Shown: positions 46,401-53,935 of the stretch, piece after piece | Layout: the number at the start of each line of letters is the position of its first letter | How positions within the stretch are numbered: position 1 is the first letter of the stretch | Assembly: GCA_013397695.1 (NCBI GenBank) | Contig: VYZI01000073.1 | Span: forward strand, 2,790,837-2,854,836 | Length of the DNA: 64,000 nucleotides | Source: Centropus unirufus | Lineage: Eukaryota; Chordata; Aves; Cuculiformes; Centropidae | Direction: 5' to 3' | Notes under the pieces: model-generated | What the model saw: the letters and a program-made list of their open reading frames with translations, nothing else | What the model was told of the DNA's origin: nothing | Database searches by the model: none | Position numbers and translations under genes: made by a program

Positions 46401-47819
46401 AGAAGTAATAAATATCATTAAATGTACAAAAATCATAGACTGACTTAAGTACCACCTGTGACTCTGGTTTACAGAACCAGATTACATCTTATTCTGTAAT
46501 GTAATAAAAGTAAATGGCACAATCCTCACATGTAAATTATCTGTAGTAGTCTCTTACCTTAGCCAGCCAATCCCTTCAGCCTGTGGAGGGGACAGCACCT
46601 ACAAAATCAAGATGCCGCTCAGAAAGCAATAAATATCTTTGCACAGCTGGTTGACATGTTTCTGCATCTGACTCCCTGGGAATAAATTGCCTAAAATTAT
46701 CTTTTCTGCATTAATAATGATGATGACTCCCAGTGGACCACAATAATGAAAGCCATTGACTGCTGTCACAGTATGATATATGAGAGGTGCGAAAGGCATG
46801 AACTTAGTTGCAACTGAGATATTATGAGCATTTCTTACTTTGTGAGCCATTATTGTTCTGTATTCAGCCTCAGCACACAAACGTCTGCTTCTGGTATATA
46901 CCTCCCAGCTTGAGGAGCATGGAAGACAACGAAGAAAGAATGAGCCGCCTCATGAAGGTAAGCAGCTTCCTCCAGGACATCATGTAGGGAAATTCTTGCA
47001 GGCAAGAAATCATCAAAATATTTCCCCAAGGCACAAGACAAAGTCACCTCACAATATTCCAGCAAATGATGTTTCTGTGGTCATTTTACTAGAGGTTAGG
47101 ATGGCACCCACTTCCTCTGCTTTCCAACTTTGGTATTCCCTGGGTTTCCCTGATCTCTAGAGTGTTCATTCGAACTCCTGTATATATTTACCAAAGTTAC
47201 CATAGATTACAATTGTTAGACCCAGCAAGCACAACAACAGCTTGATAATACCATGGCACTCCAAAATACAAAAAGAAGATGGAAAATTATTTGGACAATA
47301 TGTCCTGAGCACTACAAAAAACAGCTACTGTGTGGCTGTCAGCAATATTGATTCTTTATCTTCCCCCCCCCTTCTTTAGGGGGGGAAGATTGCCCAGGGA
47401 TTTTAAGAAAAGGACAAAGAAACAGAATAAAACCAATGTCTTTTCAATGAGCCATTTATTCCTTAGTGGAAGTTAACTTTTAAATCAATATTGGATGTAA
47501 TTTCATTTTAACTGCTTCTTGTAGCTCTGCCTCTTTTTTAAAAGAAAGCATATTCTGCTTTTGTTACAATAATAATAAAGATGATGCTAATAACAAAAAT
47601 AATTATAATCATCACCATGATCCCCTGCTTTTTGTTATGTTGCAGGTGGCACCAGTGATAAAAGCCAGGATGATGGAGTATGGAACAACCATGGTGAGCT
47701 ATCAGCCCCTAGGAGACAAAGTGAATTTCTTCCGGATGGTCATCTCAAACCCTGCAGCAACTCACCAAGACATTGATTTCCTGATTGATGAAATAGAACG
47801 CCTTGGACAAGATTTATAA
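10334..47819 (+). CDS. GAD2: GAD2, glutamate decarboxylase 65 kDa (complete, 16 coding exons)
   Basis: GAD65 converts L-glutamate to GABA and CO2 using pyridoxal phosphate. It is anchored at synaptic vesicles and Golgi membranes by its N-terminal region. Joining 16 exons gives 1,758 nt, exactly 585 codons plus TAA, the mammalian GAD65 length. All junctions are GT-AG and keep phase. Visible features: start MASPGSGFW; Cys30 and Cys45 (palmitoylation sites in mammals); FSPGGAISNMYAM (about 237-249); HVD with Asp364 (binds the cofactor ring nitrogen in this fold); NPHKMMGVPLQCS with the PLP lysine at 396; the catalytic loop HASYLFQQDKHYDLSYD with Tyr425; C terminus EIERLGQDL. The Cys-rich N-terminal stretch and exact length favour GAD2 over GAD1. 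Odd points: Pro10 and Ala13 replace phosphorylated serines of mammals, and Gly365 replaces Ala. The start codon lies in a good context (GCCATGG). Confidence 0.98.
10652..10711 (+). CDS. GAD2: GAD2 coding exon 2 (residues 26-46)
   Basis: Acceptor TTCTCTTGCAG ends at 10651; donor GTAAGG starts at 10712. It reads ARAWCQVAQKFTGGIGNKLC. It carries Cys30 and Cys45, the palmitoylated residues of the GAD65 membrane anchor in mammals. Confidence 0.97.
10808..10957 (+). CDS. GAD2: GAD2 coding exon 3 (residues 46-96)
   Basis: Acceptor CCCTGTCAAG ends at 10807; donor GTAACG starts at 10958. It encodes ALLYGDAEKP, then a variable Pro/Ala stretch, a Cys-rich CTCDKKPCGCQK and VNYAFLHST (mammalian start DVNY reads EVNY). 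It is 150 nt. The variable part is the least conserved region of GAD65, as expected. Confidence 0.96.
10958..11981 (+). other. GAD2 intron 3
   Basis: About 1.0 kb; its 5' part is still within the CpG island, and the rest becomes AT-rich. There are A-rich runs at about 11000 and 11150. No repeat was recognised. Introns 1 (10410-10651) and 2 (10712-10807) are short, GC-rich and empty. Confidence 0.7.
11982..12215 (+). CDS. GAD2: GAD2 coding exon 4 (residues 96-174)
   Basis: Acceptor TCCATTCCCAG ends at 11981; donor GTAATA starts at 12216. It encodes DLLPACNGE, then FLQDVVDILLQYVVKSF, STKVIDFHYPNELLQEYNW and TTLKYAIKTG. It is 234 nt and starts the conserved decarboxylase core. Confidence 0.97.
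12216..16804 (+). other. GAD2 intron 4
   Basis: About 4.6 kb. A second GC- and CpG-rich block lies at about 12360-12940. A 14-bp tandem duplication (TACTCTCCATAAAA twice) is at 15324-15351. A cluster of TAATTA-type homeodomain motifs lies at 15952-16604. The many moderate open frames at 13-16 kb have no recognisable domains. No transposon was recognised. Confidence 0.6.
15952..16604. promoter_or_regulatory. Candidate enhancer: homeodomain-motif cluster in GAD2 intron 4
   Basis: TAATTA occurs at 15952-15957, 15982-15987 and 16599-16604. Related motifs are AATTAG at 16111-16116 and TAATCATTAG at 16375-16384. Family knowledge: DLX, GSX and LHX homeodomain proteins, which drive GABAergic identity, bind such cores. 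Regulatory function is inference; short AT motifs also arise by chance. Confidence 0.25.
16805..16895 (+). CDS. GAD2: GAD2 coding exon 5 (residues 174-204)
   Basis: Acceptor TTATACAG ends at 16804; donor GTAAGT starts at 16896. It reads GHPRYFNQLSTGLDMVG and AADWLTSAANTN, ending inside the Met204 codon. It is 91 nt and nearly identical to mammalian GAD65. Confidence 0.97.
16896..17725 (+). other. GAD2 intron 5
   Basis: An 830-bp AT-rich intron. Nothing beyond splice signals was recognised. Confidence 0.7.
17726..17838 (+). CDS. GAD2: GAD2 coding exon 6 (residues 204-242)
   Basis: Acceptor ACATTTCAG ends at 17725; donor GTACAT at 17839 is a weaker match than its neighbours. It encodes FTYEIAPVFVLLEYVTLRKM, then REMIGWPGGSGDGIFSP. 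It is 113 nt. Confidence 0.97.
17839..21687 (+). other. GAD2 intron 6
   Basis: About 3.8 kb, AT-rich. It contains a perfect 14-bp CpG-bearing palindrome at 18990-19003 and a degenerate TA/TG/CA-rich stretch at about 20690-20830. No gene or transposon was recognised. Confidence 0.65.
21688..21803 (+). CDS. GAD2: GAD2 coding exon 7 (residues 242-280)
   Basis: Acceptor TGGACTCCAG ends at 21687; donor GTATGT starts at 21804. It reads GGAISNMYAMLIARFKMFPE, then VKEKGMAAIPRLVAFTSEH. It is part of the PLP-binding large domain. It is 116 nt. Confidence 0.97.
23902..24043. repeat. Local direct repeats and palindrome cluster
   Basis: AGGAGTGTTTCA-N(3-4)-TCCTAA occurs at 23902-23923 and again at 23943-23963. 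The second copy runs into the perfect palindrome GTTCCTAAATTAGGAAC (23956-23972). The 13-mer AAATTAGGAACCT appears at 23962-23974 and again at 24031-24043. It looks like local duplication or the remnant of a small element; identity unknown. Confidence 0.6.
29405..29950 (+). mobile_element. CR1 LINE 3' fragment
   Basis: About 545 bp, 5'-truncated. The first 140 bp encode a decayed CR1 reverse-transcriptase C-terminal segment (LARPLLEYCIRLWGPEHRT), then ATGGACCTGTTAGGATCCAG. Further on are GAACAGGTTGCCCAGAG, AAGGTCCCTTCCAACC and a tail with ATGATTCAGTGATTCTATGG. It is on the + strand in GAD2 intron 7. Indels and stops show it is inactive. Confidence 0.93.
31818..31897 (+). CDS. GAD2: GAD2 coding exon 8 (residues 281-307)
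   Basis: Acceptor TTTTTCCTCAG ends at 31817; donor GTAAGT starts at 31898. It encodes SHFSVKKGAAALGIGTDSV and ILIRCDE, ending in a split Arg codon. It is 80 nt. Confidence 0.97.
31898..34774 (+). other. GAD2 intron 8
   Basis: About 2.9 kb. It has a GC-richer island at about 32370-32540 containing ACTACATTTCCC (32381-32392), one base off the ZNF143/SBS core. No repeat or gene was recognised. Confidence 0.65.
34775..34829 (+). CDS. GAD2: GAD2 coding exon 9 (residues 307-325)
   Basis: Acceptor CTTGCTCCAG ends at 34774; donor GTAAGT starts at 34830. It is only 55 nt and reads RGKMIPSDLERRILEAKQK. It is identical in pattern to mammalian GAD65. Confidence 0.97.
34830..36255 (+). other. GAD2 intron 9
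   Basis: About 1.4 kb, AT-rich, with a short duplicated TTTTAGACTGA motif near 35800-35822. Nothing else was recognised. Confidence 0.65.
36256..36372 (+). CDS. GAD2: GAD2 coding exon 10 (residues 326-364)
   Basis: Acceptor CTTTCTTGCAG ends at 36255; donor GTGAGT starts at 36373. It encodes GFVPFLVSATAGTTVYGAFD, then IADICKKYKIWMHVD (with A in between). It ends exactly at Asp364, the residue that pairs with the PLP ring nitrogen in this fold. It is 117 nt. Confidence 0.97.
36373..37479 (+). other. GAD2 intron 10
   Basis: About 1.1 kb. No repeat, RNA gene or exon was recognised. Confidence 0.65.
37480..37544 (+). CDS. GAD2: GAD2 coding exon 11 (residues 365-386)
   Basis: Acceptor GCCTTCTAG ends at 37479; donor GTATGT starts at 37545. 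It reads GAWGGGLLMSRKHKWKL, then NGVER. The first residue is Gly365, where mammalian GAD65 and GAD67 have Ala (HVDAAWGG). It is 65 nt. Confidence 0.96.
37545..41340 (+). other. GAD2 intron 11
   Basis: About 3.8 kb, AT-rich. Open frames on both strands are short and without domains. No transposon was recognised. Confidence 0.65.
41341..41419 (+). CDS. GAD2: GAD2 coding exon 12 with the PLP lysine (residues 386-412)
   Basis: Acceptor CTATCCCAG ends at 41340; donor GTATGT starts at 41420. It encodes ANSVTWNPHKMMGVPLQCS, then ALLVREE. The lysine of NPHK is residue 396 by count, the Schiff-base lysine of GAD65. It is 79 nt. Confidence 0.98.
41420..43109 (+). other. GAD2 intron 12
   Basis: About 1.7 kb, AT-rich. 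Nothing was recognised. Confidence 0.65.
43110..43259 (+). CDS. GAD2: GAD2 coding exon 13, catalytic loop (residues 413-462)
   Basis: Acceptor TTTCTGCAAG ends at 43109; donor GTAGGA starts at 43260. It encodes GLMQSCNQMHASYLFQQ, DKHYDLSYDTGDKALQCGR and HVDVFKLWLMWRAK. Tyr425 of the mobile catalytic loop is kept. The 150-nt exon has no gaps relative to mammals. Confidence 0.98.
43260..45049 (+). other. GAD2 intron 13
   Basis: About 1.8 kb. Nothing was recognised beyond splice sites and a T-rich tract before exon 14. Confidence 0.65.
45050..45157 (+). CDS. GAD2: GAD2 coding exon 14 (residues 463-498)
   Basis: Acceptor CTGTCTCTGAAG ends at 45049; donor GTATGT starts at 45158. It encodes GTTGFEAQIDKCLELAEYLY, then NKIKNREGYEMVFDGK. 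It is 108 nt, entering and leaving at codon boundaries. Confidence 0.97.
45158..46867 (+). other. GAD2 intron 14
   Basis: About 1.7 kb. It contains ACTACAATTCCT at 45596-45607 (ZNF143/SBS-like) and a 156-codon open frame at 45654-46124 with one hydrophobic stretch but no recognised domain. No transposon was recognised. Confidence 0.6.
46868..46957 (+). CDS. GAD2: GAD2 coding exon 15 (residues 499-528)
   Basis: Acceptor CTGTATTCAG ends at 46867; donor GTAAGC starts at 46958. It encodes PQHTNVCFWYIPPSLRSMED, then NEERMSRLMK. It is 90 nt and part of the C-terminal small domain. Confidence 0.97.
46958..47645 (+). other. GAD2 intron 15
   Basis: A 688-bp intron whose main feature is a perfect 12-bp inverted repeat built on C and G tracts (47358-47390). 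Confidence 0.7.
47358..47390. repeat. Perfect inverted repeat with C7/G7 arms
   Basis: ATCTTCCCCCCC is followed by a 9-base loop and GGGGGGGAAGAT, giving a 12-bp perfect stem. It lies about 255 bp upstream of the last coding exon. Confidence 0.85.
47646..47819 (+). CDS. GAD2: GAD2 terminal coding exon 16 with stop (residues 529-585)
   Basis: Acceptor TTATGTTGCAG ends at 47645. It reads VAPVIKARMMEYGTTMVSYQ, PLGDKVNFFRMVISNPAATH and QDIDFLIDEIERLGQDL, and ends at TAA 47817-47819. It is the conserved C-terminal domain of GAD65. Confidence 0.98.
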   Translation: MAPVIKARMMEYGTTMVSYQPLGDKVNFFRMVISNPAATHQDIDFLIDEIERLGQDL

Positions 47820-50135
47820 AAATCAGGTGTGAAGTCTGTTCCTGGACCTCTAAGTAGACAATTAAGTTGTCACAAACTGTGCGAATGTATTTGTAGTTTG
47901 TTCCAAAGTAAATCTATTTCTATATTGTGGCGTTGGAGTAGAGTACAGTTTAAAATCAAGAAATAAGGCTCCTTTAAAGTCCTTTCCTGAGTTTTAGAAT
48001 ACCTCCTTAATAATTAGCTGCACACAAAGCTGCATTGAAATAAATAAGGAAGAACAGAAGATACCTTGAATTTTATCCCCAGTTTTAACACAGCAACTAC
48101 TTTAAAGGCAATCAGACTGAATGATGCCAAATTTGCCCAAAAATATGACAAAATCAAATAGGGAGAATTGGGAGAGGGTGGTGAAAAGTGGAGTATACAA
48201 GCTGTATGTTTAAAAGTGAAAGTATTTTGCCTTTTTCATAGTATTAGAAAAGAATTTCTAATTTACCTATAACATTTGAAATGTATTTAAATAGGTATAG
48301 TTTTAGAGAAGGAAATATATATATAAAAGAAATCCTATTTTGTAAACTATATATTTTTATTTTATATGGGTTATAAAATTGCAAGGACAGAAGCTGAAAA
48401 TTAACTGGGATTCTTTTTCTTTTGATGGAGGTGCCTCAAATATTTATTACTGCTTATTTTAAAATATGAGCCCACATGCTACATCCTTAAGAGGTACCAA
48501 TACCTCTTTTCTCCATGTCATTTAGATTGTATATCTCCAGGGATGATAACTGAAAAACCTCAATATTGCAGCTCTTAAAACCACTTAATAAGATCAATTA
48601 CAGTACAACAATAGGATGCTCTTATTCCTAATTATGTTTCCCACTTGGCCTAAATAAACAGACGCACAAGATATAGTGCTAACCAAGACTGAAATAAGGT
48701 TGTATTTGGAGGTTTTCTGTGTTCTGTGGTAAAAAAAAATATATCAAAAAAATGTCACATGTCTGAATAAATGCTTAGTTTAGAAACATTTCTGCTAAAG
48801 AAAAAGCATAAAACCTCACAGCTACATTAAGAGGGTAAAGACTTCTTAACAGACGAACAGGTCTGCACGACAACGCCTAACTCAAATGTGACTGAAATCT
48901 GAGAGGCAGGGATGGGGTCTAAATAACAAACTGCTTTGTCAAAGGTTTCTCCCACAGTGCTGGACTCCATCCTTGTCTGCAGCAGCTTTTGAAACTGCAG
49001 GCTAAATCTGCCTAAAACAGCCCACGTGGAGCCTCGTAGCCTTTTTAGAAACTATGGGCACAGCTCTTGCAGAATTCATGTGCTGCGTTAGTCCTTAATA
49101 TTAGAGGTGACTCTGGCATGGAAACTGAATTTTAGCTTCTTTCCCCTCAACATCTGGAAATGTTGGTAAGAGTTCTGCAGCTCGGGCCTGTCTACTTATA
49201 ACCCTACTAAAGTTTTGGTTTTAACTTCGCCTAAACAGTCAACTTTTCTTTGTAAAGCAATATTGTTTTGCTGTCTCTAAAATACTTGAAGAGTAAAAAA
49301 AGTGCAATGTGGTTTTAATTTAATCTAAAAATAGATAAATGGAGTATTGATTCAAAGTGATATCATGAGGACATGAAGTAAAAGGAAATAAATTGTGTCT
49401 GTACTTGTGTTGCCTTTATTATATTGATAGTACTGTTTTGTCACCTCAGATTGAGGCTGTGCACTTTAGATTTAAACTGTACAATGTTGCAAATCAACAT
49501 GTGTTGCTGTATAAGCTTGTACAATATATTATTGAGATGTCATTATTTGTGTGGTAGTGGTACTGACTCTTGATATTGTAAGAATTGCATTCACGCCGGT
49601 CCCTCTACTGTACCTTTGCTTGGTATTAACCTCTCCTTGCCAGCTTTTGGGTAGACCTCTCACCTCACTTTGGTGGACTTCATTGCTACCTGCGATGCAT
49701 ATCGTGTTGCAAGTCAAGCTGTAGAGGAGGTACCAATTCTATCAGGGAGGGCTTCAATAGGATCTTTGCTAAATGTGTCCACAGCAGCAGATGAATCATT
49801 GAAATACTGAGTAGAGCAGCAAATTATCTTCTTTTTTTTCTTGCTGGGAAAAAGGCAAGCAAAGAGCTTAAAAAGTAAAAATAGTACAGGGACAATGCTG
49901 AAGGTGATCAGTAGCCTGGTTACATCTTGCATGTGCAATTCCGTTTTAAAGTGCTAAGTGCAAACAATGTATTTATTAGCTGTATGTGCCAATCCAAGAT
50001 TTACATTCAATGTTCCAGGAGAACCAGCATTTTTTTTCCACGTTACTGTACTTATTGCAGCCAGGAAAGAGCGGCATAGCAACCTGTTCTTGTGTTTGAC
50101 CAAAGTATCTTATCTGTGGTGTTGATCTAAATCCA

Positions 50136-50141
50136 AATAAA
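50136..50141 (+). terminator. Candidate GAD2 poly(A) signal AATAAA (distal 1)
   Basis: AATAAA within CCAAATAAAAGTG, 2.3 kb after the stop. T/G-rich sequence appears some tens of bases later. Use is inferred from sequence only. Confidence 0.45.
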
Positions 50142-50231
50142 AGTGTAAAACGTGAATCTGGGTCTTTTCATTAGCAGCACTGATGGGCACTCTGAGCATT
50201 TATCATTTGTGCCATTTCAGTGCAAGGCCCC

Positions 50232-50237
50232 AATAAA
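50232..50237 (+). terminator. Candidate GAD2 poly(A) signal AATAAA (distal 2)
   Basis: AATAAA in CCCCAATAAAGAG, followed by a T/GT-rich stretch and a run of ten G, the layout of a strong cleavage site. It is the most convincing distal signal by context. Confidence 0.5.
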
Positions 50238-50861
50238 GAGAATGTTTAATTGTAACTTTTTGTGTCTCCTGCTGTTTTGGGGGGGGGGGTTATTACAAGA
50301 TGCATTGTGTTAATTATTGTAACATTAAAAAAAAAATCCATCACTAGACCCATTTTGAGATGTTACTCAGCACCACCATACGAGTGTAAACCTGCCATCT
50401 GGTGTTCCTTTACCTTATCTTTACAAGATGGGTTTAGCTGCTTCATTCTCCTCCAACAGGCTCAACAATTTGTTATGTTTTGTTTGGTCTTTTTATTCCG
50501 TAAGCGCTTATCCCCAGATTTTACATAGACTCTAATCAGCCTCCAGCAGTGCAGCAAAAGCGGTCAGGGCACTTTCCAGGGCTCAGACTATAAAATGGCA
50601 ACAATTTAAAAGGGCCATGAAGTAGAAAAAAGACAAAACAACCTATACAAAAATTAAGATTTTTTATCCTCATGTTCTCCTTTTGCCAAGGGCCTCATTC
50701 CTCCAAAATCTACCACCTGTCTGCTCTATTTTCCATCCACCCTCAGAAGGGCTGCCTGGCTTGATGCCAGCAGCAGAGAAAGAAACAAATGGTGTTGTGA
50801 AAGCAGCAGCAGTTCAGAAAGCTGATGCCTGAAATAAGATTTTCTGTATCATTTCTTTCAG

Positions 50862-50920
50862 TCTGCAGCAGAATTTAACGCCTGCACCGAGTACCTGCAC
50901 AGAGCCCAGGCAGGAGCTCT
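50862..50920 (+). other. Exon-like segment with strong splice sites, gene unknown
   Basis: Preceded by TTCTGTATCATTTCTTTCAG and followed by GTAAGG, both close to consensus. Two of three frames are open (one reads SAAEFNACTEYLHRAQAGA). No protein family was recognised. It could be an exon of a noncoding RNA, a GAD2 read-through exon, or a chance pair of sites. Confidence 0.2.
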
Positions 50921-51838
50921 GTAAGGAAATACAGAGAAGGAAATGGGGTGAATGGACATTCTTACCACTGTGAAGCTCTTCATTCAGCTCTGGTAGAGGG
51001 AGAACTGGTTTAGTATTTTTGAGTACTGTCCCCACAGGAGGGTGTGAGGCTTGGGTTTTGCTGTAAAACGATTGTGCCCAGAGCTGCATGGAGTCTCCCT
51101 GAGAGATGGGGAGCTGGGAAGAATTTTGCTAAGTAAGCTCTGAGTCCTGACTGTGCTCAAGGAAGGCAAAATAAAATTGCCTTCCTTCTGATCAGGAGAA
51201 ACTGTGGAAATAAAATAAGCTCTCAAGCAATGCTGATTACTCCTTCGGTGAACTTCTCTTTGGGACACTGGGAATTCAATGCTGCTCTGTTTCCTTTCAC
51301 CCGTTGCCAGAGCAAGAGGGAATTCACATGGCAGCTTGAGTGCCTGCTAATTCCTTTAGTATTCTCCTAGGAGAACAAAAGATCTGGTTTGCTATTTCTC
51401 TGCTCCTTGCCACAAAACCCCCAAAAGAGCACCCTGCACAGAGACAATTGTGCATCTAGAAGAGGAGATGACCCAGTGCGTGGCAGCAGCGTACTGGCAT
51501 GACTGTCTCATGTCTGGGGCTGGCAGGTTCCTGTGCTGCTGTAGAGACCCATAAAGCTCCCAGGAGCTGCTGTCCTCAGAGGACACTGCCTCTCCTCCCT
51601 CCCCAGCGTGCTGCCTCTCTGCACCACCCCCTGCTCCACCTTTTTGTACCTCTCTTCTGTCTTGCCCCTTCTCCACAACATGTGTGCATGTGAGTATCTT
51701 AACCATCTTCATAACTCGATGGGACCCTTTCTTTCTAGAGAGGTTAAGGTTTCTTTGAAATGCAGGCTACAAATTCAATTAAAACTCACCACAACAAGGC
51801 TGGGGTCCTCAGTCTAAGTAGCTGTTCATTTCATTATC

Positions 51839-52021
51839 ATGGGGTGTTCCTCGTCCAAGCTAACTCCCCAAGAAGGACAGTATTACCGGGTGACCCCATC
51901 CAGGAGCTGGTTTGCTGCAAAAGGAGGCAGAACACCAAGGAAGAGCCCCACAGGGAAGCCTCAAAACATGCCTGGAGCCATCCCAATTGACTCACAACCA
52001 CAATTCACTGACTGTGTTTAG
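51839..52021 (+). CDS. Possible 60-aa microprotein with acylation motif (unproven)
   Basis: The frame begins MGCSSSKLTPQEGQYY and ends FTDCV before TAG. The start has A at -3 and G at +4. Gly2, Cys3, Ser6 and Lys7 fit the N-myristoylation plus palmitoylation pattern of Src-family N termini (family knowledge). The body is Pro-, Ser- and Lys/Arg-rich, with no recognised domain. There is no promoter or splice evidence and it is short, so chance is the leading explanation. Confidence 0.15.
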   Translation: MGCSSSKLTPQEGQYYRVTPSRSWFAAKGGRTPRKSPTGKPQNMPGAIPIDSQPQFTDCV

Positions 52022-52584
52022 TGCTCTTGATAAATTGTTTTTTATTTCATGTCTTAAACCTATGTTTAACAAAACATGGTTTAGTAAAGCTTAGATAAAC
52101 CAGGTTCTTTGAAGTAGAGTTTGGCTGAGTGAGCAAACCTAAGGGTTCCTGTACACAGCCTTGTGCAGCTTTGACTTACTGAAATGTGGAATCCTCTGGG
52201 ATTTTACTAAGGGGTGCATAATTTCATCTAGAGACACACTCTACTCACTGGAGAAGCTAGCTGTTCTTGCCCTAATGGATGCTGTGTTGGGAAAAGACAG
52301 AGTAAAGAACTGTATTGTGTCCACAAAATACAGCAGAATGTTTTGCTGATGATGGCTCTATGCTATGAGGAACGGGGAAACAAATTCGGCTTTTGAAACA
52401 GCTGTTATAGGCAGCATCCAGTGCCAGCAAAACTGCCAAGAACTGTGTCTGCACCTGTGGGAAATAGGGATGAATGTGGGAATAAAAGCTAAGTATGGGA
52501 ATAGGAGTGAATGTGGGGCAAAATGGGACAGGGTGCTTCCACCTCTCTTCCTCCCCTTCTTTCTTCCTTACCCCCTCTCCTCCT

Positions 52585-53935
52585 TGTCACGGGCTGAGTA
52601 CAAGGCCTTCAACAGAAAGGAATGCGTCAAGGGCACATCAGCATCTCAAGTGGGAACAGACACCATCACCTCCTGCCACCAGAGCAAGGCCCCACCAAGC
52701 ACAAGAGCTTCGTTATTTTCTAAGAGGATGGATGCCAGCTGCTGACCTGACAGCCCGGCCTACAGATGACCTGTGCTCATCACTGTGATATCATTATAAT
52801 TCTAAAACACACCTCCCCTCCTGAGGCTACCCACCTCCTCCCCACCTCTGGGGCAAACCCCTCCCATGGCCGCACCTACTGGGCTTGTGTAGTAAAGTTT
52901 TGGCACACAAAGTGAGAATTCTTTCTCCACCAATCGGTAACTCATGTAATGACCGCATCCACTCGAGCTTCTCTGCCCGTAGGTGTAAGCAGTGTGTGTA
53001 AGCAAAGGCAAAGGTTTGGCGGGCGGGCACATAGGCACGAGGAAAAGAAAAGTGTCGCCAGAATCCTAGGGGTCAAGTTGATGGGGTGAGCCTCACACCC
53101 TGTCTCCCCAGATCTCCCCCTCACTGCCAGGGTCTTCGCTGGGATAAAACAAGGTAATGGAGGGGAAAAGGTGATCAAAATTTTTGGGATCAGCCGACAG
53201 GCTGTATCCCATCCCCCTTCCCTCCCTACCCAGATTCAACTGGGGTAACTGCTGTTTGTATGCGTACTGAATATTCATCTTAACTTCGATCTAATTAACA
53301 TATATCTAATTCTTAGTGTCTCTCTGTACTCTAACTCTATCTACACGTTATTTCACCTGCATCTGATTGTTGTTATTGCTCCATGTAAATCATTGCTCAC
53401 CCCGTGCTTGCATGTACTTGAATGTCACATCTTAACAGGAGCATTCAATGTATTTTCAGATATGTTACCTTCTCCACAGTTATTAACAAACTTTATTAAG
53501 TCTTGAGTTGTTATTCTTAGTAAAATCAACTTGTTTGTACAGGTCTGCCATTTGTGGTAACTGTTTGGAGGGATCAAAAGGGGAGTCTCTATTTCAGCCT
53601 GCTAGGCTAAATTTATTGCCTCGTGGTGTGTTTGACAGAACATGACAGGCTGGGTGATTATCAATCACCCTTGTGTGATTGTTACATTACCTGTTGCATC
53701 TTTAGCAAACCGGGGGATTATCAATTGTCCTCGTGTCATGGCTACGGTTTTGACAGGCTGGGCACCGTACTCTTACTCCACTGTCAGTTTGAAAGACTCT
53801 GGCTAGGAGGTTAAGTGATATTGTTAGGTAAAGGGAGTCAAATAAATTGATAAACTCTCCTCTTGAAGTCTCTAGTACATATTTCCAAATTTACCCTCTC
53901 ATTACTTTAATTATGTAGTCCTACTCAACAGGTGA
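52585..53935 (+). mobile_element. Probable LTR-like block (endogenous retrovirus remnant)
   Basis: The block begins TGTCACGGGC after a pyrimidine tract and may end ...CTCAACA before GGTGACGGCCCC. That last string loosely resembles the retroviral tryptophan-tRNA primer-binding start. Inside are a CCAAT box (about 52931), CpG-containing U3-like sequence, GATAAAA (about 53143), AATAAA in CAAATAAATTG (about 53842), and the inverted repeat GGGTGATTATCAATCACCC (53652-53670). Composition differs from the flanks. No matching second LTR, target-site duplication or gag/pol/env frame was found. At 1.35 kb it is long for an LTR, so ends are uncertain; two nested or adjacent elements are possible. Confidence 0.35.

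Larger units (their letters stand above)
47820..50260 (+). other. GAD2: GAD2 3' UTR (extent inferred)
   Basis: About 2.4 kb of AT-rich sequence after the stop, with a TA-rich stretch at about 48310-48370 and several AATAAA hexamers (about 48050, 48766, 49387, 50136, 50232). The far end is set at the last hexamer followed by a T/G-rich run (TTTTTGTGTCTCC, then a G tract at 50279-50288). Shorter 3' ends at earlier signals are likely; which are used cannot be told here. Confidence 0.5.
50289..52584. other. Intergenic sequence downstream of GAD2
   Basis: About 2.3 kb, no known gene. Two items stand out. One is an exon-like 59-bp segment at 50862-50920 with strong acceptor and donor. The other is a 60-codon open frame at 51839-52021 beginning MGCSSSK in a good start context. 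A pyrimidine-rich tract precedes the LTR-like block. Confidence 0.5.

Noticed and set aside
50279..50288. Run of ten G as a G-quadruplex
   Set aside because: A single uninterrupted run, not four spaced G-tracts; treated only as part of the downstream poly(A) context.
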